64,000 bases of DNA. It comes from Thaumasiovibrio sp043421945 (GTDB lineage Bacteria > Pseudomonadota > Gammaproteobacteria > Enterobacterales > Vibrionaceae). Below are positions 31,571 through 40,937 of this stretch, one piece after another. The notes beneath the pieces were generated by a model, which worked only from the letters and a program-made list of their open reading frames with translations, was not told the DNA's origin and ran no database searches. Made by a program: the position numbers and the translations under genes. Location: assembly GCA_043421945.1 (NCBI GenBank), contig JBHOGO010000014.1:1-64000 (forward strand). Reading direction: 5' to 3'. The first letter of the stretch is position 1. Every line of letters starts with the position of its first letter.

Positions 31571-32755
31571 ATGAAGTTTGTAGATGAAGCGGCCATCCGC
31601 GTTGATGCGGGTGATGGCGGCAATGGTACCGTTAGCTTCCGTCGAGAAAAATATGTCCCTCGTGGCGGCCCTGATGGCGGTGACGGTGGTGATGGCGGCG
31701 ATGTTTACCTATTAGCCGACGAAAACCTAAATACCCTAATTGATTATCGCTTTGAGCGTTTTCATGCTGCAGAGCGTGGCGAGAATGGACGTGGTGGTAA
31801 CTGTACGGGCAAGCGTGGTGAAGACCAAGTATTGCATGTGCCTGTTGGTACGCGTGCTGTCGATGAAGATACCGGTGAAGTGATCGCTGACCTTACTGAA
31901 CATGGTATGCGTATCATGGTCGCTAAGGGTGGTTTCCATGGCTTGGGTAACACACGTTATAAGTCATCGGTTAACCGTGCCCCTCGTCAAAAGTCGATGG
32001 GTACAAAAGGCGAAATTCGTCACTTACGCTTAGAGCTATTACTACTGGCTGATGTTGGTATGCTCGGCTTACCAAATGCCGGTAAATCAACGTTTATCCG
32101 CTCTGTTTCCGCAGCGAAGCCGAAAGTGGCTGATTATCCATTTACAACATTGATTCCTAGCCTTGGTGTGGTGCGTGTTGATAATGAGCGTAGCTTCGTG
32201 GTTGCTGATATCCCTGGTTTGATTGAGGGTGCAGCAGAAGGTGCAGGCTTAGGTATTCGATTCCTGAAGCACTTAGAGCGTTGTCGTATCTTATTGCACA
32301 TGATCGACATCATGCCTGCAGATGGATCTTGCCCGATCGAGAATGCGTTTACGATCATTAGTGAACTCGAGCAGTACAGTCAAAAACTTGGAACTAAGCC
32401 ACGCTGGTTAGTCTTCAACAAAGTTGACTTGATGCCAGAGGAAGAAGCGCAAGCTAAGATTGAAGAAATTCTCGATGCATTAAGCTGGGAAGGTGATTAC
32501 TATTGTATTTCGGCGCTGAACGGCCTAAATACAAAACCACTGACTTATGACTTAATGGAAGCGATTCAGCTACTTCCTCGTGAAATCGTTGCTGAAGAAG
32601 GCCCTGAAGAGAAAGATGACTTCAAATGGGACGATTATCACGATCAAAAGCAGCGTGAAGCAGAAGAAGCTTCTGACAGTGATGATGATGACGATGATGA
32701 TTGGGATGACTGGAACGAAGATGATTACGATGTAGAGATTATCTACAAGCCGTAG
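31571..32755 (+). CDS. obgE: Obg family GTPase (ObgE/CgtA)
   Basis: Obg is an essential GTPase that acts in 50S subunit assembly and the stringent response. The 394-residue protein has the glycine-rich Obg fold (1-158, RGGPDGGDGGDGGDVYLLAD). The G domain has GLPNAGKST (about 166-174), DIPGLIEGAAEGAGLG and NKVDL, and the C-terminal tail is extremely acidic (EASDSDDDDDDDWDDWNEDD). The family length is normal. GTGGAGA precedes the ATG. It has its own leader after the rpmA terminator, whereas in E. coli it follows yhbE. Confidence 0.98.
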   Translation: MKFVDEAAIRVDAGDGGNGTVSFRREKYVPRGGPDGGDGGDGGDVYLLADENLNTLIDYRFERFHAAERGENGRGGNCTGKRGEDQVLHVPVGTRAVDEDTGEVIADLTEHGMRIMVAKGGFHGLGNTRYKSSVNRAPRQKSMGTKGEIRHLRLELLLLADVGMLGLPNAGKSTFIRSVSAAKPKVADYPFTTLIPSLGVVRVDNERSFVVADIPGLIEGAAEGAGLGIRFLKHLERCRILLHMIDIMPADGSCPIENAFTIISELEQYSQKLGTKPRWLVFNKVDLMPEEEAQAKIEEILDALSWEGDYYCISALNGLNTKPLTYDLMEAIQLLPREIVAEEGPEEKDDFKWDDYHDQKQREAEEASDSDDDDDDDWDDWNEDDYDVEIIYKP

Positions 32756-32785
32756 CCCGTTTGTGACACCCAAAGAGTCAGTAAG

Positions 32786-32812
32786 AAGCCGCATTGTATG
32801 CGGCTTTTTTTG
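32786..32812 (+). terminator. Intrinsic terminator after obgE
   Basis: AAGCCGCAT and ATGCGGCTT form a perfect 9-base stem with a TGT loop, followed by a T run. It lies 30 bases after the obgE stop. Confidence 0.93.
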
Positions 32813-32868
32813 TCGCTGAGCAGCGTGAAACTCACTATTTAATGGGGTCTCTCAAGGAGGAGTAAACC

Positions 32869-33651
32869 GTGTCTGAACTTTCCCAACCGGATGAGCAGCG
32901 TGCCATCTCTCGAGTATGCGTTAAAGCTGGACAAATCTTGTTGCAACATGGCGCTGAAAGTGCGCTGGTGGTCGATCTTACACGTCGACTCGGTATTGCT
33001 CTTGGGGTTGATAGCGTAGAGTTATCACTGTCAGCAAGTTCAATGATCTTAACCACCCTTCGTAATGATCATTGTATTACCACCGCTCGACGTTGTCCGG
33101 ATCGAGGGATCAACATGCGAATGGTCACCGAGGTGCAGCGTCTTTGTATTACTGTTGAGCATGGTATTCTTGATCGACGTGGTGTGATGGAAAAGCTCGA
33201 TACGCTGACACCTAAACGCTATAACCGATGGTTGGTGTTAGTCATGATAGGACTATCCTGTGCGGCGTTTAGCCGTATAGCGGGTGGTGATGCACTGGTC
33301 ATGGCGTTGACCTTCTGTGCTTCATGCTGCGGCATGCTGGTGAGACAAGAGCTGGCACACCGTCATTTTAATCCGATGCTTAGCTTTGGCCTTACGGCTT
33401 TTGTGACGACCAGCGTTGCAGCACTTGGGGTAAGGTTCAATGTCGGAAATGAGCCATTCCTTGTTATGGCATCTTCTGTTTTGATGCTTGTGCCTGGCGT
33501 ACCTTTGATTAATGCCGTATCGGACATGCTCAAAGGGTTTGTTAACATGGGGATTGCTCGCTGGACGATGGCATCATTGCTTACTCTCTCTACCTGCTTG
33601 GGGATTGTCCTCGCCATGAACTTATTTGACGTTTGGGGCTGGATAGCATGA
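32869..33651 (+). CDS. yjjP: YjjP-like ThrE-family membrane protein
   Basis: The 260-residue protein has an N-terminal cytoplasmic domain (about 1-115, with HGAESALVVDLTRRLGIALGVDSVELSLSAS split over two helices). Several membrane helices follow (from about 122). This is the larger half of the split threonine/serine-exporter (ThrE) architecture. In E. coli YjjP with YjjB has been linked to succinate export. The start is GTG at 32869 with a strong AAGGAGG. The stop overlaps the yjjB start (ATGA). The substrate cannot be read from sequence. Confidence 0.88.
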   Translation: MSELSQPDEQRAISRVCVKAGQILLQHGAESALVVDLTRRLGIALGVDSVELSLSASSMILTTLRNDHCITTARRCPDRGINMRMVTEVQRLCITVEHGILDRRGVMEKLDTLTPKRYNRWLVLVMIGLSCAAFSRIAGGDALVMALTFCASCCGMLVRQELAHRHFNPMLSFGLTAFVTTSVAALGVRFNVGNEPFLVMASSVLMLVPGVPLINAVSDMLKGFVNMGIARWTMASLLTLSTCLGIVLAMNLFDVWGWIA

Positions 33652-34112
33652 ATACTTTAATGATGATGGTTCACAACGGGCTCTTTGCTGTCGTGCCAGC
33701 GATTGGTTTTGCTTTGGTGTTTAATGTCCCAGAGAAAGCACTAAAATACTGCGCCATTGGTGGTGCTGTAGGGCATATGGTTCGTTATCTACTGATTGAT
33801 GTGGGGTTATCGATAGAGATGTCGAGTTTTGTCGCGGCGAGCTGTATCGGCTTTCTTGGTGTTTATTGGTCACAGCGTTTTTTAGCTCACCCTAAAGTAT
33901 TTACTGTTGCTGCTGTGATCCCTATGGTACCGGGTGTCTTTGCTTTTAAGGCGATGATTGCGCTTGTTGAAATGAATCAGCAAGGCTTTAGTGATGAGCT
34001 GTTAGCGGCACTCATTGAAAACCTCATTAAGGCCACATTCATTATTGCTGGCTTAGCAATAGGGCTAGCATTGCCGGGGTTATTGTTTTATCGTCGCCGC
34101 AGCGTTGTGTAA
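33648..34112 (+). CDS. yjjB: YjjB-like ThrE-family membrane protein
   Basis: The 154-residue protein is almost entirely membrane helices. It carries the family motif AVIPMVPGVFAFKAMIALVE near the middle. It is the small partner of the ThrE-like exporter and starts at the ATG that overlaps the yjjP stop by four bases. The longer frame from 33633 lacks a better start. YjjP and YjjB probably form one complex. Confidence 0.88.
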   Translation: MNTLMMMVHNGLFAVVPAIGFALVFNVPEKALKYCAIGGAVGHMVRYLLIDVGLSIEMSSFVAASCIGFLGVYWSQRFLAHPKVFTVAAVIPMVPGVFAFKAMIALVEMNQQGFSDELLAALIENLIKATFIIAGLAIGLALPGLLFYRRRSVV

Positions 34113-34131
34113 CTCTATGATAGGAAATAAT

Positions 34132-34611
34132 ATGAAGATCAGTATGATTGCTGCAATGGCAAAAGACCGAGTGATTGGTAAAGACAACGATATGCCTTGG
34201 CATCTCCCTGCTGACTTTGCGTGGTTTAAGCGTTGTACGATGGGTAAGCCCATTGTCATGGGCAGAAAAACTTACGATTCTATTGGCCGCCCACTACCTG
34301 GTCGCCGTAACATTGTTGTAAGTCGAAATACTGATTTGAAGATAGAGGGAGTGGATGTTGTCGGCTCCCTAGAAGCCGCTAAAGCGTTAGTTTCTGACGT
34401 CGAAGAGCTGATGGTTATCGGCGGTGGTAGCTTCTATGAGACGTGTTTACCTGAAGCCGATATGCTTTATCTGACTTTCATTGACGCTGATATTGAAGGT
34501 GATACACGTTTTCCTGACTGGGGAGATGGTTGGACAACAACACATTCCGAGCAGTACCAAGCGGATGATAAAAACGCTTATGATCTTGAGTTTAAGGTAC
34601 TAAGCCGTTAA
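34132..34611 (+). CDS. folA: Dihydrofolate reductase FolA
   Basis: FolA reduces dihydrofolate to tetrahydrofolate with NADPH and is the target of trimethoprim. The 159-residue protein has IAAMAKDRVIGKDNDMPWHLPADF with the catalytic aspartate (D27 in E. coli numbering). It also has PIVMGRKTYDSIGRPLPGR and VIGGGSFYE for cofactor binding. ATG 34132 follows TAGGAAA. It is 19 bases after yjjB and may share its transcript, although a separate promoter is possible. Confidence 0.98.
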   Translation: MKISMIAAMAKDRVIGKDNDMPWHLPADFAWFKRCTMGKPIVMGRKTYDSIGRPLPGRRNIVVSRNTDLKIEGVDVVGSLEAAKALVSDVEELMVIGGGSFYETCLPEADMLYLTFIDADIEGDTRFPDWGDGWTTTHSEQYQADDKNAYDLEFKVLSR

Positions 34612-34640
34612 TACCTTTATCACTCAGGAGTGATAAAGGT

Positions 34641-34679
34641 AAAGGAGGTATCACGCAACGGCTTGATACCTCCTTTTTA
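34641..34679. terminator. Terminator hairpins between folA and the chemoreceptor gene
   Basis: AAAGGAGGTATCA and TGATACCTCCTTT form a 13-base stem with a 10-base loop and a T run. A separate perfect hairpin (ACCTTTATCACTC with AGTGATAAAGGT) precedes it at about 34615-34640. The two tandem stems lie between convergent genes. Confidence 0.85.
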
Positions 34680-34710
34680 GCCTGGGAAAGAAGCCCTGCT
34701 TTAATGAGAG

Positions 34711-36330
34711 TTATATTTTAAATAGCTGGATCTGGTTACCCAGCTCTTCAGCGGTAAAGGCTAAGTTTTTACTCTGCTCGGCAAGGTGCTGCGCCGCTTC
34801 ACTCACCTCGTTTGAAGACTGGCGAATGTTATCAACACTTCGGTTAACATCGCTTGCTACCATACCCTGCTCTTCGGCAGAGGTAGCAATATGAGCAACC
34901 ATATCGCTGGCACTGGTGACTTCATTTGCAATGTTTTCGAGTTCGTTCTGGCTCGTATTGACTTGAGAAACACTATTTTGTGTTTCATTAAGGCTTCTCT
35001 CCATCGCTTCTGCTGCGTCTAATGCACTCTGGGTAAGCTCTTCGATGGTGCGTTCAATCTCACTGGTGGAGTCTGATGTTCGCCCTGCTAGGTTTCTCAC
35101 TTCATCAGCGACGACGGCAAACCCTCGACCTTGTTCTCCTGCTCTTGCGGCTTCAATGGCCGCGTTGAGGGCGAGGAGATTAGTTTGCTCTGAGATACCT
35201 CCAATCACGGAAGTGACGTCACCAATTTGTAGTACCCCTTGTTTTAAGGTATCAACAATTTTACTCGCTTGGCCGATTTGCGCTTGAACACTCGTGATCG
35301 TGTCAACGGTGTGGCGCATATCATCGCGTCCTAGACGAGTTTGTTCAGCGACGGATTGACTGGTCTGTGCCCCTAGGTTTGCGTTTTGAGCGACATCAGA
35401 AATGGATGAGGTCATTTGTGACATTGCACCAGCCAGCTGTTCTAATTCCTCTTGTTGAGATGTGACACTCTGTGCAGTTTGACTTGATGCAGAAGCGATA
35501 GAAGCAGCGAGCGCTGTCGACTTGTTTGCTGACTCATTCGCTAACACTAAGATAGAACGTATGTTATCGATGGATTCATCTAGCTTTAGTGCCATTTGAC
35601 CAAGCTCATCTTTGCGATCCAATTTTAAATCAACACGAAGATCTCCTTCAGATATTTGGTCAAACTTACCCATGATATTGGTCAGTGGGCGAGTGAAATC
35701 GCGGGTAAAGAAATAACCGACGATCAATAAAAAAAGTGAAGCGAGCACCGATACAATAATTTGAGGCAGGGTATCGGCGAGCACTTGCTGGTTGATATCT
35801 TCTACGCGTAGGCGAGTGCCTAAAATCCAATCCCACTCCGGGATCACTTTGTAGTAACTCAGGTATTCGACTGGCTGGCCTGTCGCATCTTTGCGAGTGT
35901 AGCCAATGAACCCCTCACCTTGGCGGCGTGCTCCATCAACCGTATCTTTCCATGAGTCATAGCCATTCTCGTCTAGCTGCCCAATCATAAGCATCCCTTC
36001 TTGGGACTTATTACTTGGGTTATTCACTAGGCGACCATCCAAGTCTGCCACCCAGAAATCGTTGTCACCGTTGTAGCGCATGCTATCGAGAGTACGGCGG
36101 GCTAGAGATTCTGCACTCGAACGCCCATAGATATCGGCTTGGGCGATAAAAGAGTCAACAACACTAATGGCTGTTTCGACTTGCGCTGTCAATTGACTTT
36201 CACGTTCGTTAAACGCGGTGCTTTTTAGGGCAATGATACTGGTGACAACAAGAATGATAAGAGCGATAACCGCGATGGCAATCAATCCGTTGAGCTTTTT
36301 TAAAATTGAAATATTGCGAAGTGAAAGCAT
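34711..36330 (-). CDS. Methyl-accepting chemotaxis protein with Cache sensor
   Basis: The 539-residue receptor has a membrane helix at about 13-36 and a periplasmic single-Cache domain (about 40-185, with DGRLVNNPSNKSQEGMLMIG and DWILGTRLRVEDI). A second helix (about 190-208), a HAMP domain (ITGKFDQISEGDLRVDLKL region) and the signalling domain with hairpin tip EQTNLLALNAAIEAARAGEQ follow. Cache domains of this kind often bind small organic acids, but the ligand is unknown. It lacks a C-terminal CheR-tethering pentapeptide. It is a single-gene unit. Confidence 0.95.
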   Translation of the reverse strand: MLSLRNISILKKLNGLIAIAVIALIILVVTSIIALKSTAFNERESQLTAQVETAISVVDSFIAQADIYGRSSAESLARRTLDSMRYNGDNDFWVADLDGRLVNNPSNKSQEGMLMIGQLDENGYDSWKDTVDGARRQGEGFIGYTRKDATGQPVEYLSYYKVIPEWDWILGTRLRVEDINQQVLADTLPQIIVSVLASLFLLIVGYFFTRDFTRPLTNIMGKFDQISEGDLRVDLKLDRKDELGQMALKLDESIDNIRSILVLANESANKSTALAASIASASSQTAQSVTSQQEELEQLAGAMSQMTSSISDVAQNANLGAQTSQSVAEQTRLGRDDMRHTVDTITSVQAQIGQASKIVDTLKQGVLQIGDVTSVIGGISEQTNLLALNAAIEAARAGEQGRGFAVVADEVRNLAGRTSDSTSEIERTIEELTQSALDAAEAMERSLNETQNSVSQVNTSQNELENIANEVTSASDMVAHIATSAEEQGMVASDVNRSVDNIRQSSNEVSEAAQHLAEQSKNLAFTAEELGNQIQLFKI

Positions 36331-36548
36331 TATTTACATCCCATCCGTGTGTTTGAAGGCGCCTTAAATGTTCAAGCAATAACGACTAATTAGTCGCTAC
36401 ATGTGATGAACGAAAGTGCCTATTAAATCTAGTATTAGTAAATTACTTAGTAATTATGTTGATACTTATCAAACCTTTGGGACTACATATCGAGAGGTGT
36501 GCCGCAAATTCAGAATGCGTTGCAGGAATATATGAAAAACGCCGATTT

Positions 36549-37355
36549 CTAGAGCGAATCTTGTTCAAAAAAACGTCTGCCTTCCCATCGCATCATAGTC
36601 ATCTTGTTGCCCCATACACAGCCAGTGTCTAGCCCATATTCAGGACCATCAAACTTTCCTTCTAATGCAGCCCAGTGGCCAAAGATGATTGGCTTGGATA
36701 GGGGCTTTCTCTGTGGGAGGGCAAACCAAGGAGAGAGTGTATTGTCAGCGGGAAGCTGTTCAGGGGCGAACTTACATTCAGCATCTAAGCGCCCGTCAGG
36801 ATAGCAAAAGCGCATACGAGTGAGTGCATTGATCGTAAAGCGCAGTGCTTCTATTTCAGGGAGGTCTTCTTGCCAAAGATCAGGCGTATTACCGTACATG
36901 TTCTCGAGTAGCCATAAGTACCGTTCCGATTGCAGTACGTTAGCTACGTTATCTGCATGCTGTCTCGCTTGTTTGATATCCCATTGCGGCGGGATGCCAG
37001 CATGGGTAATCACAAACTCATCATGCTCTAAGAGTAGGGGCCGTGTCGCAAGCCATTCCAATAGCTCTGTACTATCGTGAGCTTCAAGTATTGGGTGGGT
37101 CTTATCGCGTACCTTTGCTTTTTTAATTCCTGCTGCAGTTGCTAGCAAATGGAGGTCATGGTTACCGAGTACAGTTTTCGCACTTTGGCCGAGCTGTCGA
37201 ATACGCCTCAGACACTCTAGTGACTTTGGACCACGGGCAACGAGATCCCCACATAACCATAGTGTGTCTTTACCTGGCTCAAACTTTACTTGGTTTAATA
37301 AAGCATCAAATTCGTCATAGCAACCTTGCAAGTCACCAATAATATAATTTGCCAT
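36549..37355 (-). CDS. apaH: Diadenosine tetraphosphatase ApaH (symmetrical)
   Basis: ApaH hydrolyses Ap4A to two ADP and also removes Np4 caps from RNA. The 268-residue protein has the metallophosphatase motifs GDLQGCYDEF, LCGDLVARGP, LGNHDLHLLA and a later THAGIPPQW histidine. AUG 37355 lies nine bases after apaG. The gene ends the leftward cluster lptD-surA-pdxA-rsmA-apaG-apaH, conserved in enterobacteria and vibrios. Confidence 0.97.
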   Translation of the reverse strand: MANYIIGDLQGCYDEFDALLNQVKFEPGKDTLWLCGDLVARGPKSLECLRRIRQLGQSAKTVLGNHDLHLLATAAGIKKAKVRDKTHPILEAHDSTELLEWLATRPLLLEHDEFVITHAGIPPQWDIKQARQHADNVANVLQSERYLWLLENMYGNTPDLWQEDLPEIEALRFTINALTRMRFCYPDGRLDAECKFAPEQLPADNTLSPWFALPQRKPLSKPIIFGHWAALEGKFDGPEYGLDTGCVWGNKMTMMRWEGRRFFEQDSL

Positions 37356-37364
37356 GTCAGTGTC

Positions 37365-37742
37365 TCAGTGAAGAATATTGGGAATTGCGAGTCTAAATGG
37401 AGGAATATCACTACGGTGAGCGTTACCTTCATTGTCGGTAAAGGTGAAGTGGCCCTGCATCACACCAACTTCCGTCTCGATAACGGCACCGCTTGTATAG
37501 GTAAATGAATCTTCAGGAAAAATGTGAGGGTGCTTACCAACAACGCCAGAGCCTTCAACGTGCGTTTGTTTATTATTTGCATCGGTAATAAGCCAGCAGC
37601 GGCTATCGAGTGTCGCAGCGATAGAGCTGATATTGCAAATCGTAATCGTATAAGAGAAAGCAAAACGTTGTTGATCTGGTTCTGACTGCTCTTCGAGGTA
37701 GTGGGTAACGACTTCGTATCGGAAATGCGGGGTTGTGTCCAT
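37365..37742 (-). CDS. apaG: ApaG protein
   Basis: ApaG (125 residues) has an immunoglobulin-like fold. Diagnostic segments are RFAFSYTITICNISSIAATL, RCWLITDANNKQTHVEGSGV and the PGxxFxYxSG-like FPEDSFTYTSGAVIETEVGV. Its biochemical role is not settled, though loss affects cobalt and magnesium handling in enterics. AAGGAG precedes the ATG. It lies between rsmA and apaH. Confidence 0.96.
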   Translation of the reverse strand: MDTTPHFRYEVVTHYLEEQSEPDQQRFAFSYTITICNISSIAATLDSRCWLITDANNKQTHVEGSGVVGKHPHIFPEDSFTYTSGAVIETEVGVMQGHFTFTDNEGNAHRSDIPPFRLAIPNILH

Positions 37743-37802
37743 TCACCATGCTCCTTTACAGCAACGCCCCAATGAAGGGGCGTTGTTATCATCATAAATT
37801 GA

Positions 37803-38627
37803 TTACTTGTCGCTAGAAGGTTTGTGGTTAGCGTCTAACCAGTCTGCCATCGCAACAAATTGTTCAACTGTGAGATTTTCAGGGCGTTTCGTTGGGTCAA
37901 TACCAAGAGATTCAAGCACCTCTACCGAAAGTAGACCTTTGTAGCAGTTTCGAATTGTCTTACGGCGCATGTTGAAGCCAGTACGACACACGCTGTCTAG
38001 CCATTTTAAGCTTGTGGTTGGGTGTGGTAGCTCTTCATAAGGCATTAGGCGCACTACCGCTGAATCAACCTTAGGTGCCGGTCGGAAAGCTTCTGGCGGC
38101 ACTTCCAAAACAGGTACAACTTTACAGTAGTACTGAGCCATTACCGTCAAACGACCATAAGCTTTAGTTCCAGGGCCGGCAGCAAGACGGTTAACCACTT
38201 CTTTTTGGAGCATGAAGTGCATGTCTTGAATGTTTTTGTGGAAGCTAAATAGGTGGAACATTAGCGGTGTCGATACGTTGTAAGGCAAGTTGCCGAAAAT
38301 ACGTAACTTTTGGTTTTCATCAAGCAGCTGAGTAAAGTCGAACTGCATCGCATCCCCTTCGTGGATGGTCAGCTTCGAGCTTAGTTCTGGGTGGTGACGC
38401 AGACGCTCTGCTAAATCGCGGTCAAGCTCAACGACATGAAAGTGGTCGACTTCACGTCCTACAGGCTCGGTAAGTGCACCAAGGCCTGGGCCGATCTCGA
38501 CCAGCTTTTCGCCGTTTTGAGGGTTAATGGCTGAAACAATGCCATCAATAACATATTCATCATGCAGGAAATTTTGACCAAACCGTTTTTTAGCACGGTG
38601 GCCTAAGTGAACTTGATCACTACTCAT
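37803..38627 (-). CDS. rsmA: 16S rRNA dimethyladenosine transferase RsmA (KsgA)
   Basis: RsmA dimethylates two adjacent adenosines near the 3' end of 16S rRNA, a checkpoint in 30S maturation. The 274-residue protein has the SAM motif LVEIGPGLGALTEP (about residues 42-55), acidic VVELDRDLAERL, and the catalytic loop FGNLPYNVSTPL. The ATG overlaps the pdxA stop (ATGA), so the two are coupled. Confidence 0.98.
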   Translation of the reverse strand: MSSDQVHLGHRAKKRFGQNFLHDEYVIDGIVSAINPQNGEKLVEIGPGLGALTEPVGREVDHFHVVELDRDLAERLRHHPELSSKLTIHEGDAMQFDFTQLLDENQKLRIFGNLPYNVSTPLMFHLFSFHKNIQDMHFMLQKEVVNRLAAGPGTKAYGRLTVMAQYYCKVVPVLEVPPEAFRPAPKVDSAVVRLMPYEELPHPTTSLKWLDSVCRTGFNMRRKTIRNCYKGLLSVEVLESLGIDPTKRPENLTVEQFVAMADWLDANHKPSSDK

Positions 38628-39616
38628 TTATGTTTTTCTACCAATTCTAGGGCGTGGGCGAGTGCGGTCCGGAGACTGCCCATGTCTGCCTGTCCGGTAC
38701 CAGCAAGATCCAATGCGGTACCATGATCTACTGAAGTTCTTATAAAGGGTAAGCCTAACGTAATGTTCACTGATTTACCAAACCCTTTGTATTTAAGAAC
38801 AGGTAAGCCCTGATCGTGATACATGGCAAGGACAGTGTCAGCATCGGCTAAGTATTTATCTTGAAAAACGGTATCAGCAGGTAAAGGGCCGATGAGGTCC
38901 ATGCCTTCTTGCTGGCGGAGTTCTTCTAGCGTGGGCGTGATTGTATCAATCTCTTCACGGCCTAGACAGCCATCTTCACCAGCATGTGGATTTAACCCAC
39001 AAACATAGACCCGCGGTTTTTCGATACCAAACTTACTTTGTAAGTCGGTATACAAGATGCGGATGACATCTTTGATACGATCAGGCGTGATGGCCTGTGA
39101 GACGTAAGCAAGGGGAATGTGTGTGGTCACTAATGCGACGCGCAGCCCTTCTGTTGCCAGCATCATCACTACTTGCGGTGTTTCTGATTGTTGAGCAAAA
39201 AACTCGGTGTGCCCACTGAATGACACACCAGCACGGTTGATCACCCCTTTATGAACGGGGCCCGTCACGACAGCTGCAAACTCGCCGCTCATACAGCCTT
39301 GAGATGCTCTAGCCAAAGTGTCGAGGACGTACTGACCGTTTTTCTCATTAAGTACGCCCGTTTCAACACGATCGCCGAGCGGTATATCGTCGACGACAGC
39401 GGTACCCGCACGGTGAGGCCTCGGGGCACTATTGATATCATATTCGATAATCTCGATAGATAACCCGAGTTCCAGCGCTCGCTGTTCGAGCATCGCAGCA
39501 CTTCCCGCAACCACAAGCTCATGGGGCCAGTCTTGCTGGAGCAACCCCAAGACGAGGTCTGGTCCAATACCGGCAGGTTCGCCAGGTGTTACTACCAAAC
39601 GTTGGCAATTAGACAT
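38624..39616 (-). CDS. pdxA: 4-hydroxythreonine-4-phosphate dehydrogenase PdxA
   Basis: PdxA oxidises 4-phosphohydroxy-threonine in the DXP-dependent vitamin B6 pathway. The 330-residue protein starts VVTPGEPAGIGPDLVLGLLQ, with zinc-ligand histidines in SGHTEFFAQQ, VCGLNPHAGEDG and AMYHDQGLPVLKYKGFG. I chose ATG 39616 because it aligns with the E. coli start; ATG 39622, two codons earlier, is as possible. It overlaps the end of surA, so the cluster is translated as a unit. Confidence 0.97.
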   Translation of the reverse strand: MSNCQRLVVTPGEPAGIGPDLVLGLLQQDWPHELVVAGSAAMLEQRALELGLSIEIIEYDINSAPRPHRAGTAVVDDIPLGDRVETGVLNEKNGQYVLDTLARASQGCMSGEFAAVVTGPVHKGVINRAGVSFSGHTEFFAQQSETPQVVMMLATEGLRVALVTTHIPLAYVSQAITPDRIKDVIRILYTDLQSKFGIEKPRVYVCGLNPHAGEDGCLGREEIDTITPTLEELRQQEGMDLIGPLPADTVFQDKYLADADTVLAMYHDQGLPVLKYKGFGKSVNITLGLPFIRTSVDHGTALDLAGTGQADMGSLRTALAHALELVEKHK

Positions 39617-40910
39617 CGTCATTTGCCTCTAAGTGCTCAATATAGGCACCGGCCATGATTTCTTGCATCCAAGCTTGTGCTTCTTCATTAAATTTACGGT
39701 TGAAGAGGATGCGATAGGCGCGGTTTTTAAACGCAGCATCAGTGCGATCAACGTTACGTCTTTCGATGACTTCAACAATGTGCCACCCATGGACAGTTTG
39801 GAATGGCTCGCTGATGAGGCCCACAGGAAGGTTTTCAACCATATCCTTGAACTCAGGCACATAAAGGTCAGGTGTCTGCCAGCCCAATTCACCGTTGTTT
39901 GCAGCAGAGCCTGGGTCTGCACTCATTTCAGCCGCAACGGTGGCAAAGTCTTTGTCGCCATTAATGATGGCTTGACGTGCGTTAGCAAGTTGTCGTTCAG
40001 CACCATCATTACTGAGAATAACCGATGTTTTTACGAGTACGTGACGTGCGTTAACTTCCACAACAGAGACAGTTTCAAGGCCTTCAACATCATCAATCTT
40101 TAGGATGTGGTAACCGACACCACTGCGGAAGGGACCAATGATGCTCCCTTTACCTTGACCATCAATTTGGTCAGCAAACACCGTTGGCATCTCTTCTTTT
40201 CGTTGCCATCCCCAACTACCACCTTGTAGAGCGCGAGCACCTTTAGAGTAGGTGATAGCCAATTCAGCAAAGTCTGCTCCGGAGTTTAAACGCGAAACGA
40301 GTTGTTCTGCTTGGGTAAGAACGTCGTCACGTTGCTCTTTTGTTGCCCCATCAGGAAAGCGTAGCTGGATATCACTGAAATTATATTGGACGTTTGAGAG
40401 GGTTTCTTCGCTAATACGTTCTGCGAGAGATTCAACCTCCTGAGGGAGGATATTAATACGGCGACGTACGAGCGCGTTACGCGCTTCCGCTGCCGTAATT
40501 TCACGGCGTACTTGTTCACGGAAATTGGTATAGCTTGTCCCTTCAGCTTCGACAGATTGGCGAAGCTCTGCCACACTCTGGTTGTTCTCAGCCGCAATGT
40601 CGCGAACGGCTTGATCGAGCATCGTATCATCAATGCGAATACCATAACGAGCAGCTTCTTGTAGCTGTAGGGTTTCGAGGATTTGCTGCTCCATGATTTG
40701 CTCTTTGAGCACGTCATGTGTTGGTAAACTTTGACCATTGCTGGCAGCAGTGCGCACAACATTGTCAAGCATCGTGTCGATGTCACTTTGCAGTATGACA
40801 CCGTCGTTAACGATCGTCACAATGCGATCAAGTTCTTGTGGTGCGGCATGGACGGTGAGTGTCATGCTGGCCATAACCAAACCGGTTAGGCAGTGCTTCC
40901 AATTGTTCAT
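39609..40910 (-). CDS. surA: SurA periplasmic chaperone and peptidyl-prolyl isomerase
   Basis: SurA escorts outer-membrane proteins to BamA. The 433-residue protein has a signal peptide (MNNWKHCLTGLVMASMTLTV, cut after HAA), an N-terminal chaperone domain, two parvulin domains (QGGSWGWQRKEEMPTVFAD and NGELGWQTPDLYVPEF regions) and a C-terminal helix. I chose ATG 40910, which has AGTAGG six bases upstream and matches E. coli; ATG 40916 is directly next to that site. lptD lies 21 bases upstream. Confidence 0.96.
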   Translation of the reverse strand: MNNWKHCLTGLVMASMTLTVHAAPQELDRIVTIVNDGVILQSDIDTMLDNVVRTAASNGQSLPTHDVLKEQIMEQQILETLQLQEAARYGIRIDDTMLDQAVRDIAAENNQSVAELRQSVEAEGTSYTNFREQVRREITAAEARNALVRRRINILPQEVESLAERISEETLSNVQYNFSDIQLRFPDGATKEQRDDVLTQAEQLVSRLNSGADFAELAITYSKGARALQGGSWGWQRKEEMPTVFADQIDGQGKGSIIGPFRSGVGYHILKIDDVEGLETVSVVEVNARHVLVKTSVILSNDGAERQLANARQAIINGDKDFATVAAEMSADPGSAANNGELGWQTPDLYVPEFKDMVENLPVGLISEPFQTVHGWHIVEVIERRNVDRTDAAFKNRAYRILFNRKFNEEAQAWMQEIMAGAYIEHLEANDDV

Positions 40911-40937
40911 ATACATCCTACTTCCGGGAAGGCTCCC